Assembly: GCF_019048525.1 (NCBI RefSeq)
Contig: NZ_CP077375.1
Coordinates: forward strand, 1-8,260
Reading direction: 5' to 3'
Source: Acinetobacter lwoffii
GTDB taxonomy: Bacteria; Pseudomonadota; Gammaproteobacteria; Pseudomonadales; Moraxellaceae
DNA: 8,260 nt
Positions 1-5,912 of the stretch are shown here, piece after piece. Within the stretch, counting starts at the first letter, position 1. Each line of letters opens with the position of its first letter. The notes under the pieces are model-generated. The model was given only the letters and a program-made list of their open reading frames with translations. It did no database searches and had not been told where the DNA came from. A program made the translations under genes and the position numbers.

Positions 1-47
1 ACTGGATAAGCCTTTAATTGTAGGTACGTACAGCTAAACTTAAAAAA

Positions 48-76
48 TTGACAAATTAAAAAATAAAGAATATAAA
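48..76 (+). promoter_or_regulatory. Sigma70-type promoter of the cargo operon
   Basis: TTGACA at 48-53 is a perfect -35 box. It is followed by a 17-base spacer and TATAAA at 71-76, which matches the -10 consensus at five of six positions. Transcription would start near 82-84, leaving a leader of about 47 bases before the ATG at 130. The ribosome binding site AAGGA at 118-122 sits 7 bases before that ATG. No other promoter of this quality is seen ahead of the operon genes, so it probably drives everything from 130 to 3524. Confidence 0.7.
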
Positions 77-129
77 AAAACTTGTGTGAACTAAACGCAC
101 ATTTTCATATTAATTAAAAGGATAAAACT

Positions 130-207
130 ATGAAATTAACGAAAGATCAAGTAAAACTCATACGAGTTGGCGAAAGTATCGCAACAGTTCAATTAGTCTT
201 ATTTTAA
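130..207 (+). CDS. 25-residue peptide, putative RiPP precursor (or leader peptide)
   Basis: This short ORF has an AAGGA ribosome binding site 7 bases before its ATG and lies directly behind a near-consensus promoter, so it is very likely translated. The peptide begins MKLTKDQVKLIR and ends VGESIATVQLVLF: a charged, lysine-rich N-terminal half and a hydrophobic C-terminal half, with no Cys, no His and a single Arg at position 12. It lacks the signal-peptide shape of a secreted protein and has no run of one amino acid as in biosynthetic-operon leader peptides. A JmjC oxygenase, an O-methyltransferase and an MFS exporter follow, so I infer that it is the substrate of those enzymes. The last codons and the stop lie inside a 13-bp hairpin (192-224). 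I do not recognise the peptide family. The main alternative is a regulatory leader peptide. Confidence 0.55.
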   Translation: MKLTKDQVKLIRVGESIATVQLVLF

Positions 208-224
208 TTTTAAATAAGACTAAT
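192..224 (+). other. Perfect 13-bp inverted repeat overlapping the end of the peptide ORF
   Basis: ATTAGTCTTATTT at 192-204 and its exact reverse complement at 212-224 flank a 7-base loop (205-211). The left arm encodes the last residues of the 25-residue peptide and the stop codon falls at the loop edge, so a terminating ribosome would cover or open the stem. No U-tract follows, so on its own it is not a classic terminator. It may stabilise the 3' end of a short precursor mRNA. Confidence 0.6.
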
Positions 225-230
225 AGATAA

Positions 231-265
231 AGATAGCCACTATTAACATAGTGGCTATCTATTTT
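231..265 (+). terminator. Intrinsic terminator or attenuator between peptide and enzyme genes
   Basis: AGATAGCCACTAT at 231-243 pairs perfectly with 248-260 across a TAAC loop, and ATTTT follows at 261-265. The stem contains a GCCAC/GTGGC core in otherwise AT-rich DNA. The T-tract is modest and no second promoter is obvious before the next gene at 290. I therefore read it as a partial terminator that lets some transcripts continue into the operon and makes the peptide message more abundant than the enzyme message. Confidence 0.7.
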
Positions 266-289
266 AATAATAAATAGAAGAGTTTGATA

Positions 290-1477
290 ATGTTTTATGG
301 CTTAGAAAATATAATTGATTCTGAAGAATTCATTAGTGATATTTTTAATAAAAAATCAATTTTAAAAAAGAATTTTTCAAAATTACATGAAGTTTTTAAT
401 TTAATTGATTTTGATAAATATTTAATAACAATGGAAGGTAATTTACATAACGTTGTAAGAATTATTAAAGATCAAAAAGGAATATCAATACCAGCGAACG
501 TGGATAATATTGAAACCCAACGTGATTTTGTATTAAGACAATTTAGTGAAGGTGCTACTTTAAAACTTGAAGATCTTGATTTTAGAAATACTGAAATAGC
601 TAAAATGTGTAAAACATTAGAAAGTATTGTTGGTGGGGAGGTATTTGCTAAACCAATATTAACTGGAATAGGGAAAAAAAGTTTTAATATCCATTATGAT
701 ATGCCTGATATTTTCGTTATTCAGCTTGAAGGAACAAAACATTGGAAAGTTTGGCCAAATCATGTAAAAAACCCTACTTATTCTATGCAAGAAGTATTAG
801 TACAAGATAATCTTCCTGATCCGGAAATAGATATATTATTAGAACCAGGAGATATACTTTATATTCCAGGAGGAACACCACATATAGCTAGATGTGTAGA
901 TGATTATTCTCTTCATATGTCAATTGGTATGATTCCAATGAAAATTCATGATGTATTAGAAGGTTATATTAAAATGCTATCTCAACAATTACCTATATTA
1001 AGAGAAACAATATATCCTTTTTCATCAAATAGTAATTTAGAAGAAATTAAAAATAAAATAATAGATCAGCTTAATTGTATACCAATTAAAAATATGGTTG
1101 ATGATTATATGTTAATGCAAAATGCATATAAACATGAAACCTCAGAATATAGACTTAAATCTTTTCTTTTAAGTTCTAAAATAAACTTAAAAAGCAAATT
1201 AAAACTTAAATTAGGAAGTAATCTAAATATTAGAAAGAATAGAGATAAAATTAATGTATATTATAGCTCGACTATAGCACCTATAGCATTATTTAAAATA
1301 AACCCTACATATATTGAGTTTCCAGAATATTGTGAAGATGCTATAGATTATTTAATTAAAATGGAAAATATTGAATTTCACCCCGAGGACATATTAACTA
1401 AACTTGACTCTGATTCCAAGATAGTCCTTTGTCAAGAGTTATTAAATGCTGGAATTTTAATTTTAGTACGTTTATAG
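290..1477 (+). CDS. JmjC/cupin-4 2-oxoglutarate and Fe(II) oxygenase (ribosomal-oxygenase-like)
   Basis: The 395-residue protein resembles the cupin-4/JmjC family that includes the E. coli ribosomal oxygenase YcfD (RoxA), which hydroxylates an arginine of ribosomal protein L16. The Fe(II)-binding H-x-D is H135-Y-D137 and the distal histidine is H198 in a GDILYIPGGTPH stretch. The core strand after the first motif reads IFVIQLEGTKHWKVW (141-155). Residues after about 210 are helical and probably form the dimerization region, followed by a winged-helix-like tail. The total length fits that three-part layout. The ATG at 290 is chosen because AGAAGAG (276-282) lies 7 bases upstream; a TTG at 284 would be only 1 base from that site. 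It ends 10 bases before the methyltransferase gene. A peptide hydroxylase acting on the 25-residue product is inferred; the family call is firm. Confidence 0.85.
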   Translation: MFYGLENIIDSEEFISDIFNKKSILKKNFSKLHEVFNLIDFDKYLITMEGNLHNVVRIIKDQKGISIPANVDNIETQRDFVLRQFSEGATLKLEDLDFRNTEIAKMCKTLESIVGGEVFAKPILTGIGKKSFNIHYDMPDIFVIQLEGTKHWKVWPNHVKNPTYSMQEVLVQDNLPDPEIDILLEPGDILYIPGGTPHIARCVDDYSLHMSIGMIPMKIHDVLEGYIKMLSQQLPILRETIYPFSSNSNLEEIKNKIIDQLNCIPIKNMVDDYMLMQNAYKHETSEYRLKSFLLSSKINLKSKLKLKLGSNLNIRKNRDKINVYYSSTIAPIALFKINPTYIEFPEYCEDAIDYLIKMENIEFHPEDILTKLDSDSKIVLCQELLNAGILILVRL

Positions 1478-1487
1478 AAGTAATAGA

Positions 1488-2300
1488 ATGTATTTAAATT
1501 TATTAAGTAAAATATTAAGAAATACAATATATGAAGTTAATGCTCCTACTCCTACTCCATTAGAAATGTCAGAGATAGAAGAGATATTAGATAGTTTACT
1601 AAAAGAAGGAATCGATCTTAATATTTCTAAAGATAATTTAGTGGCTGCATTACAATATACGAAAAAATCAAGAAATATACATACTTATGTTAGTGAGAAA
1701 TCATTAGATAATATAAAAAGTTGTGTTGATTTGATTGAAAAAGATTGTGTTCCAGGTGATCTTATTGATTGTGGGGTCTTAAGAGGTGGGACATCAATTT
1801 ATATGGCTGGTATTTTAAAATCATATGGTATAAAAAACAGAAATCTTATAGTAGCTGATTCTTTTGAAGGGCTTCCTCCACCCTGTATAGAGGATGGAGT
1901 TTTTTCTAATGAATTTTGGTATAGATTTTCAAAAAACTTACCTATGTATTTTTTAGACTGTTATTGTGATATAGAACAAGTAAAAAATAATTTTAAATTA
2001 TATGGGCTATTATCTGAACAGGTAATATTTAAAAAGGGATGGTTCAGTAAAACACTAGATCCAAAATATTTTAAAAATAATTTATCTCTTATAAGGATCG
2101 ATGCTGATTGGTATCAATCAACTTTAGATGTCCTAGAAAGCTGTTATCCTAAGTTAAGTAAAGGAGGTATAGTGATCATTGATGATTATAAACTAGTTGG
2201 TTGTAGAAAAGCAGTTGATGAATTCAGAATTTCTAACAAAATATTTGATGAAATTAAATTTGCAGATAAAGATGCCGGTGTAATTTGGTGGCGTAAATAA
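1488..2300 (+). CDS. TylF/MycF-family SAM-dependent O-methyltransferase
   Basis: The 270-residue protein has the hallmarks of the TylF (macrocin O-methyltransferase) family, Mg-dependent enzymes that methylate hydroxyl groups, classically on macrolide sugars. Visible motifs are VPGDLIDCGVLRGG with the SAM-binding D94-x-G96-x-x-R-G-G, ADSFEGLPPP with acidic D124, IRIDADWY (D205, D207) and IVIIDDY (D232, D233). The aspartates at 205-207 and 232-233 are the likely metal ligands and catalytic base. The ATG has AGAAG 7 bases upstream. The gene sits 10 bases after the oxygenase gene and 27 bases before the transporter gene, so the three are cotranscribed. No sugar or polyketide genes are present, so its acceptor here is unlikely to be a macrolide sugar. 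A hydroxyl added by the neighbouring oxygenase is a natural candidate, but that is inference. Confidence 0.9.
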   Translation: MYLNLLSKILRNTIYEVNAPTPTPLEMSEIEEILDSLLKEGIDLNISKDNLVAALQYTKKSRNIHTYVSEKSLDNIKSCVDLIEKDCVPGDLIDCGVLRGGTSIYMAGILKSYGIKNRNLIVADSFEGLPPPCIEDGVFSNEFWYRFSKNLPMYFLDCYCDIEQVKNNFKLYGLLSEQVIFKKGWFSKTLDPKYFKNNLSLIRIDADWYQSTLDVLESCYPKLSKGGIVIIDDYKLVGCRKAVDEFRISNKIFDEIKFADKDAGVIWWRK

Positions 2301-2327
2301 TTAATTAGTTTATTAATGAAATAAATT

Positions 2328-3524
2328 ATGAAAAAGAATAAATTATTATTGTGTTCTGAAGGTTTTAGTATATTTGGTGGGTGGATTGATTTTATTGTTA
2401 TATTATCTATAGCAGCTTTTAAATTCAATATAAATTCTTTTGAAATTTCTGTTTTAAGTGCTGGTATATTATTACCTAGTATTGTTTTTGTAAAATATAT
2501 TGGAGTACTTTCTAATAGTAAAAATACTATTAATTATCTTATGATTTCGCTTTTAATTAGAGCAATAATTGGAATAATTATAATATTTTGTGAAAGCCTG
2601 TTAATTTTTTCCTTTTTTGTTGTACTAAGAGCCACATTTAATAGTTTTAACTTACCTGCAATTCAAACTATAGCTGCTAATAATGTTTCTGAAACTGATA
2701 GAAATAGTTATTATACTAGCTTAAATATAGTGAATAGTATTTCAAAAATCTTGGCTCCATCATTAGGAGGTATAATAGCTCTTGTTTACGATAGTAATTA
2801 TAGTTTAATTTTATCTAGTATATTTACCGTTATTAGTTTTATTATAATCTTTTGTATTAGAAATAGTTTAAATATAGTTCAAACAGAAAGAAAAAATGAA
2901 AAAAAATTAAGCTTAAAAACAAGTGAATCTGAAAGAAAAATGTGGAATTTAGTTTTGCCTATTATTTGCATATTTTTTCTTTTTGTTTTTATGATAAATA
3001 ATCAATTACCAGTAATTTTAAAAGATTTAAAAATGAATGAGGCATCTTTAGGTCTTCTTATATCATCCAGTGCTCTAGGAAATATTTTATATGGATTCTA
3101 CAATTTAAAATTAATTAAAAACACTTCGATCGATAGTTTAAAGAAGTTGAAAAATTCTACTTTTTCAATAATGATAATATTTATATTAATCGGAATTCTG
3201 ATTAATAGTAGTATTTTATCAATAAGTTACTTGATGATTTTATTTTTTGTATCTGGTGTTTTTAGTTCTAAATTTTCTATCTATTTAAATATTTATTTAT
3301 CTACTTATATGTTAGAAAATTTTGGTCAAATAATATCAAAATTACAAGCTATACAAAATTTAATTATTTTATTTGCCCCATTTTTAGGTGCATTCATTCT
3401 AATTAAATATAATCCATCTATCCTTTTTATTACATGTGGAGTTCTTGGTTTGGTGAGTATGCTTATACTAAACATTTTAATTAAATATAGTTTATTTAAA
3501 AATTTAAATAATGTTGAAACATAA
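2328..3524 (+). CDS. MFS transporter, probable exporter of the operon product
   Basis: The 398-residue protein has about twelve hydrophobic segments, roughly at residues 15-32, 42-61, 70-88, 91-110, 138-155, 158-177, 207-230, 240-262, 278-300, 302-325, 340-362 and 364-386. A charged central loop (about 178-206) separates two six-helix halves, the standard major facilitator layout. The length and the GGWIDFIVILSIA-type first helix recall drug or siderophore exporters of the EntS kind, though specificity cannot be read. It is the last gene of the cargo operon. The ribosome binding site is weak: the bases before the ATG are almost all A and T, so expression may depend on translation of the gene before it. 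It is the only transporter near the tailoring enzymes and could export the product, provide self-resistance, or both. No ABC transporter or dedicated peptidase is encoded. Confidence 0.85.
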   Translation: MKKNKLLLCSEGFSIFGGWIDFIVILSIAAFKFNINSFEISVLSAGILLPSIVFVKYIGVLSNSKNTINYLMISLLIRAIIGIIIIFCESLLIFSFFVVLRATFNSFNLPAIQTIAANNVSETDRNSYYTSLNIVNSISKILAPSLGGIIALVYDSNYSLILSSIFTVISFIIIFCIRNSLNIVQTERKNEKKLSLKTSESERKMWNLVLPIICIFFLFVFMINNQLPVILKDLKMNEASLGLLISSSALGNILYGFYNLKLIKNTSIDSLKKLKNSTFSIMIIFILIGILINSSILSISYLMILFFVSGVFSSKFSIYLNIYLSTYMLENFGQIISKLQAIQNLIILFAPFLGAFILIKYNPSILFITCGVLGLVSMLILNILIKYSLFKNLNNVET

Positions 3525-3632
3525 AATTATATTAGTGGATAACTAGAATAAGTTAATATTCAATCTAAATTATTTAGTGTTAAGCTTTATTTTATAGGAA
3601 TTTTGATACCTACATTTTAGGTGAAGATTTAT

Positions 3633-3790
3633 TTTTTTAGCTCTTCAGGAAGCCTAGAGTTACTGATTTGGCTGCGTGTAGCATTGGGCTAATGCAGCAT
3701 TTGCTTTGTATTTTTACAATAAGCGTTTGATCTGACGTTGTGTAATATCAAGTAGCTGAGCAGCCTGAGACTGGATTGGAGAATTATTTT
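3633..3790 (-). pseudogene. Degraded transposase N-terminal fragment (ISNCY-like)
   Basis: On the minus strand one frame reads PIQSQAAQLLDITQRQIKRLL then a stop, continuing in the same frame as KYKANAAL. After a frame change it reads RSQISNSRLPEELKK (about 3676 down to 3633). This matches, piece by piece, the N-terminal helix-turn-helix of ISNCY-type transposases as I remember them: a Q-x-x-A-A-x-x-L-x-x-x-x-R-Q-x-K-R-L motif, then Y-K-x-x-x-A-A-x-L, then R-G-x-x-S-N-x-R-L-P-E-E-L-K. The internal stop, at least one frameshift and loss of the rest of the protein make it a relic. I see no intact terminal inverted repeats around it. The family label is from memory of the motif and less sure than the pseudogene call. 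Confidence 0.5.
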
Positions 3791-3816
3791 AATTAATTTA
3801 TTTTAAGATTTCCTAA

Positions 3817-3844
3817 AATTAACATAATACACCTTATACGAAAT
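3817..3844 (-). other. pdif site (XerC/XerD recombination site)
   Basis: Read on the minus strand, the 28 bases split into an XerC-like arm ATTTCGTATAA, a 6-base spacer GGTGTA and an XerD-like arm TTATGTTAATT. This is the 11-6-11 layout of Acinetobacter dif and pdif sites, which serve as exchange points for gene modules on plasmids. It lies between the AT-rich cargo operon and the replication genes, where a module boundary would be expected. I found no convincing second pdif in the window, so the matching partner is missing, degraded or outside. Confidence 0.85.
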
Positions 3845-3881
3845 GCTTGATATTTTTCTTTAAATATCAGTATATTAAAGT

Positions 3882-3919
3882 AAGCCGTTTTGGAGTATAG
3901 GGCACCAGAACGGCTTTTT
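3882..3919 (+). terminator. Strong intrinsic terminator after the scar region
   Basis: AAGCCGTTTTGG at 3882-3893 pairs with CCAGAACGGCTT at 3905-3916 through a 12-bp stem with one G-U wobble and an 11-base loop, and TTTTT runs through 3915-3919. On the plus strand it would stop transcripts running from the cargo operon toward the oppositely oriented replication genes. The minus-strand tail is a weaker U-tract, so it could also act on transcripts leaving the replication genes. Confidence 0.75.
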
Positions 3920-4038
3920 ATTGATTATTCATGTTCCACGGTTTTATTCAGTCTTAATAAACCTCATCCGGTTTTTTGGTGAGTCATTATTTCATGTGCT
4001 TGCACTGAAATTGGCTCATCAAAAAATTGGAGTCCTGG

Positions 4039-4596
4039 CTAACCATAAGGAAGAAAAAAACGGCTCAGGAAACCCCTTTTTTTTGGTTCAGGCTCAACGT
4101 GTTCTGGAACAGGGATACGTTTATTGTCTTTCTGAGGAGTAGTCAATTCGTCATAGTTTGACTCGGTCTGTGGCCGAGGATCTGTTGCTATATTCGAATT
4201 AGTAGATTCATTTAGTTTATTAATATTTTCTTGTTTTGGCTGTTCTAAGGTGCCTTTAAACTCAATTCTATGAGTAAGATCTTCAATATGTTGCATCAAA
4301 GACTTTTCTCTTTGATTTGCTAAATCTAACTGATTTTTGAGTAAAGAAATTTGATCTTTTAATACACTTTCAACCTCAGATTGAACGTGTACTTGTACAT
4401 CCTTCTGAACTTGTTCAGTACGTGTACTGGACTGAACACCGACTGGATTGCCATAAACTCTGATAAGTTCAGATAAGTCTATAAGACCATCATGATCTCT
4501 TGATAATTCACCATTTTTTAAAGCCTCATATATTGTTGTACGTGATTTTTTAAAGGCTTTACTTGCATCCATGACGCTGAATTTTGTTGTGTTCAA
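4039..4596 (-). CDS. Plasmid replication DNA-binding protein, downstream partner of RepB
   Basis: This 185-residue protein is of the kind commonly found behind repB on Acinetobacter plasmids, sometimes mislabelled RepA. Residues 5-45 (FSVMDASKAFKKSRTTIYEAL and after) form a MerR/HTH_17-like helix-turn-helix. A V-Q-rich segment (about 60-80), a coiled coil (about 80-115) and a polar linker follow, then a basic, aromatic tail KKRGFLSRFF near the end. Its role in replication or copy control is not settled. The start is TTG at 4596: GAGGG at 4607-4603 lies 6 bases upstream, whereas the first ATG (4572) would cut into the helix-turn-helix. It follows repB by 60 bases and is probably cotranscribed with it. 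The V-Q-rich coding segment carries palindromes resembling the one between the two genes. Confidence 0.8.
   Translation of the reverse strand: MNTTKFSVMDASKAFKKSRTTIYEALKNGELSRDHDGLIDLSELIRVYGNPVGVQSSTRTEQVQKDVQVHVQSEVESVLKDQISLLKNQLDLANQREKSLMQHIEDLTHRIEFKGTLEQPKQENINKLNESTNSNIATDPRPQTESNYDELTTPQKDNKRIPVPEHVEPEPKKRGFLSRFFLPYG
4388..4428. repeat. Three palindromes inside the DNA-binding protein gene
   Basis: Perfect short-spacer palindromes stand in a row: TGTACTTGTACA at 4388-4399, CTGAACTTGTTCAG at 4405-4418 and AGTACGTGTACT at 4417-4428. Each has 5- or 6-bp arms around a 2-base centre. They lie within the V-Q-rich coding segment. They resemble the 20-base palindrome at 4621-4640 between this gene and repB, so they could be binding sites for the encoded protein or leftovers of duplication. 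Confidence 0.45.
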
Positions 4597-4620
4597 TGTA
4601 ATCCCTCAGTGCGTGTACAA

Positions 4621-4640
4621 GGATGTTCATGTGAACATCC
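4621..4640. promoter_or_regulatory. Operator-like palindrome between repB and the downstream gene
   Basis: GGATGTTCATGTGAACATCC has perfect 9-bp arms around a TG centre. It sits in the 60-base gap between the repB stop codon and the TTG start of the downstream DNA-binding protein gene, just upstream of that gene's ribosome binding site. It could be a protein-binding operator or an mRNA hairpin. No U-tract follows on either strand, so a terminator is unlikely. Confidence 0.5.
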
Positions 4641-4656
4641 AATCTGAACATGAAGT

Positions 4657-5607
4657 TTATTTTGTATTAAATCCTACTTTCTTTAGATATGGCAGTAATT
4701 CTTCAATTTTAAGTGGATCCTGCAACATTTCGGCAATGCGAACAGCAAATTGAGAGTAACTTTCTGTACCTTGAGAATATTTATTCATCTCGGTAAGCTC
4801 AGAGAGTTTATTAGCAAAAAGATAACGTTGCGAATCAGTCATTTTTAAAACTATAGGTTGTATAGCTATATCTGACTTCTTTGGTTGCTTTCTAATTTTA
4901 TAGGTAAACTCAAATCCTATAATTTTTTTCCCTGCCTTCTTATTAGTATATTGAAGGTTATATATATCGCAGGCTTTGCTCTTATTTATTTGAGTGACAG
5001 CTAAGTCCAGGACATTGTCTTTTAGATTTGACATAGTTTTATATTTATTTTCGATACCGAACCTAGATCGAAGATCGTCCAACTCTAGAAAAACTTTTTG
5101 CTCTTTATAGTTCTGCACTTCTTTAAGAATTTCATATAAGCGATTGGCATATTGGCTGCTTAAATCAACCGTATGTTGAAGATCAATTTGAGTAAATTTA
5201 TTAGCTAGCTCACTTACAAATGGTAAGACGTCATTAGCAAATTGAATTTCAATTCTAGCTTCACCTTCAAGATATCCCTTCATTTGAATAAATCTATATG
5301 TTCTAACGTGTTTTTTAGTATTTGAGATTTCTCGCTCTAATGTGAACTGGCGTTCAAATAAAGTATCTACAGCCGTTCTAAGGGCTTTATAACCGCCATC
5401 TATGGTGTCTGAAAACAGATCTGCATATTCATGAGCTGAAATGGTAATTGGTACATTATTATCTAATGTAATCTTATTAGAACGAATTTTTGATAAAGCG
5501 ATATTGAACAATCTGTGCTCAACAACAGTCATTTTATAATGAGCTTTTACTAAATCATTTGCTTTAGAGACAAGAATCGACATGTCTAAATTTTCTGAAC
5601 GGCTCAT
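4657..5607 (-). CDS. repB: Rep_3-family replication initiator RepB
   Basis: The 316-residue protein belongs to the Rep_3 (PF01051) initiators of iteron plasmids. It binds the iterons and helps open the origin. The N-terminal winged-helix domain includes LVKAHYKMTVVEHRLFNIALSKI and HEYADLF with GGYKALRTAVDTLFER. A second winged helix follows with YANRLYEILKEVQNY, LDDLRSRFGI and Y-K-T-M-S-N-L-K-D-N-V-L-D-L-A-V-T-Q-I-N, all characteristic of the family. I choose the ATG at 5607 because AGGGA lies about 8 bases upstream; a TTG 36 bases further out has no such site and would sit over the likely promoter. The six iterons lie about 100 bases upstream, the usual position. The length is typical. It is transcribed leftward, followed by the DNA-binding protein gene. 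Confidence 0.93.
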   Translation of the reverse strand: MSRSENLDMSILVSKANDLVKAHYKMTVVEHRLFNIALSKIRSNKITLDNNVPITISAHEYADLFSDTIDGGYKALRTAVDTLFERQFTLEREISNTKKHVRTYRFIQMKGYLEGEARIEIQFANDVLPFVSELANKFTQIDLQHTVDLSSQYANRLYEILKEVQNYKEQKVFLELDDLRSRFGIENKYKTMSNLKDNVLDLAVTQINKSKACDIYNLQYTNKKAGKKIIGFEFTYKIRKQPKKSDIAIQPIVLKMTDSQRYLFANKLSELTEMNKYSQGTESYSQFAVRIAEMLQDPLKIEELLPYLKKVGFNTK

Positions 5608-5625
5608 TCTTATTTCCCTATAAAC

Positions 5626-5631
5626 ATTATA
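5626..5631 (-). promoter_or_regulatory. repB: Possible -10 box of repB
   Basis: On the minus strand a perfect TATAAT lies 18 bases before the repB ATG. A start about 7 bases downstream would give a very short leader that still includes the AGGGA ribosome binding site. No good -35 box is visible at the right distance, so this is a weak call. Confidence 0.3.
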
Positions 5632-5703
5632 TGGATTTACCAAAATCTAGATAAATTTTTCACTTAGGGAATCATCATAACAATACTCATTTAAATAGTA
5701 AAA

Positions 5704-5829
5704 TAAAAACCTATGTTTATACGGATAAAACCTATGTTTGAAACGGATAAAACCTATGTTTGAAACGGATAAAACCTATGTTTATACGGATAAAACCTAT
5801 GTTTGAAACGGATAAAACCTATGTTTATA
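5704..5829. repeat. Six iterons of the replication origin
   Basis: The unit ATAAAACCTATGTTT followed by (TATACGG or GAAACGG) recurs in direct orientation. The CCTATG core begins at 5710, 5731, 5753, 5775, 5796 and 5818, giving steps of 21, 22, 22, 21 and 22 bases. Two tail variants alternate: TATAC after copies 1, 4 and 6, and GAAAC after copies 2, 3 and 5. The copy nearest repB lacks the usual ACGG before it. The position upstream of repB, near two helical turns per step, identifies these as RepB binding sites. Confidence 0.9.
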
Positions 5830-5912
5830 CCACCATAATATATTGAAAACAAAAAAGAAAAAATGCTTCAAATATTAAATATTATAAATATAAAATAAAA
5901 AAGAAAATTCAT
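5830..5912. other. AT-rich stretch beside the iterons, probable DNA unwinding element
   Basis: Immediately beyond the last iteron the sequence is almost entirely A and T, with runs such as AAAAAAGAAAAAA, ATTAAATATTATAAATAT and AAAATAAAAAAGAAAA. Iteron origins need such a region for melting, and this is the most AT-rich block next to the iterons. No clear DnaA box was picked out by eye. Confidence 0.55.

Noticed and set aside
130..207. Classic amino-acid attenuation leader peptide
   Set aside because: The peptide has no run of one amino acid and the downstream genes are not amino-acid biosynthesis genes; a regulatory role cannot be fully excluded.
242..270. XerD-like TTAACATA as a second pdif
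   Set aside because: Nine of eleven bases fit one arm, but the other arm does not match and the bases belong to the terminator hairpin.
284..289. TTG start for the JmjC oxygenase two codons upstream of the ATG
   Set aside because: It would leave only 1 base after the AGAAGAG ribosome binding site; the ATG at 290 has a normal 7-base spacing.
4571..4753. Plus-strand ORF across the repB-partner gap, with a K-D-V-x-V-x-x-Q-S-E stretch like the minus-strand protein
   Set aside because: It overlaps repB and has no ribosome binding site; the similarity is explained by the inverted DNA repeat reported as a finding.
5704..5829. CRISPR array
   Set aside because: Repeats are contiguous 21-22 base units without unique spacers and lie upstream of a Rep_3 gene, so they are iterons.
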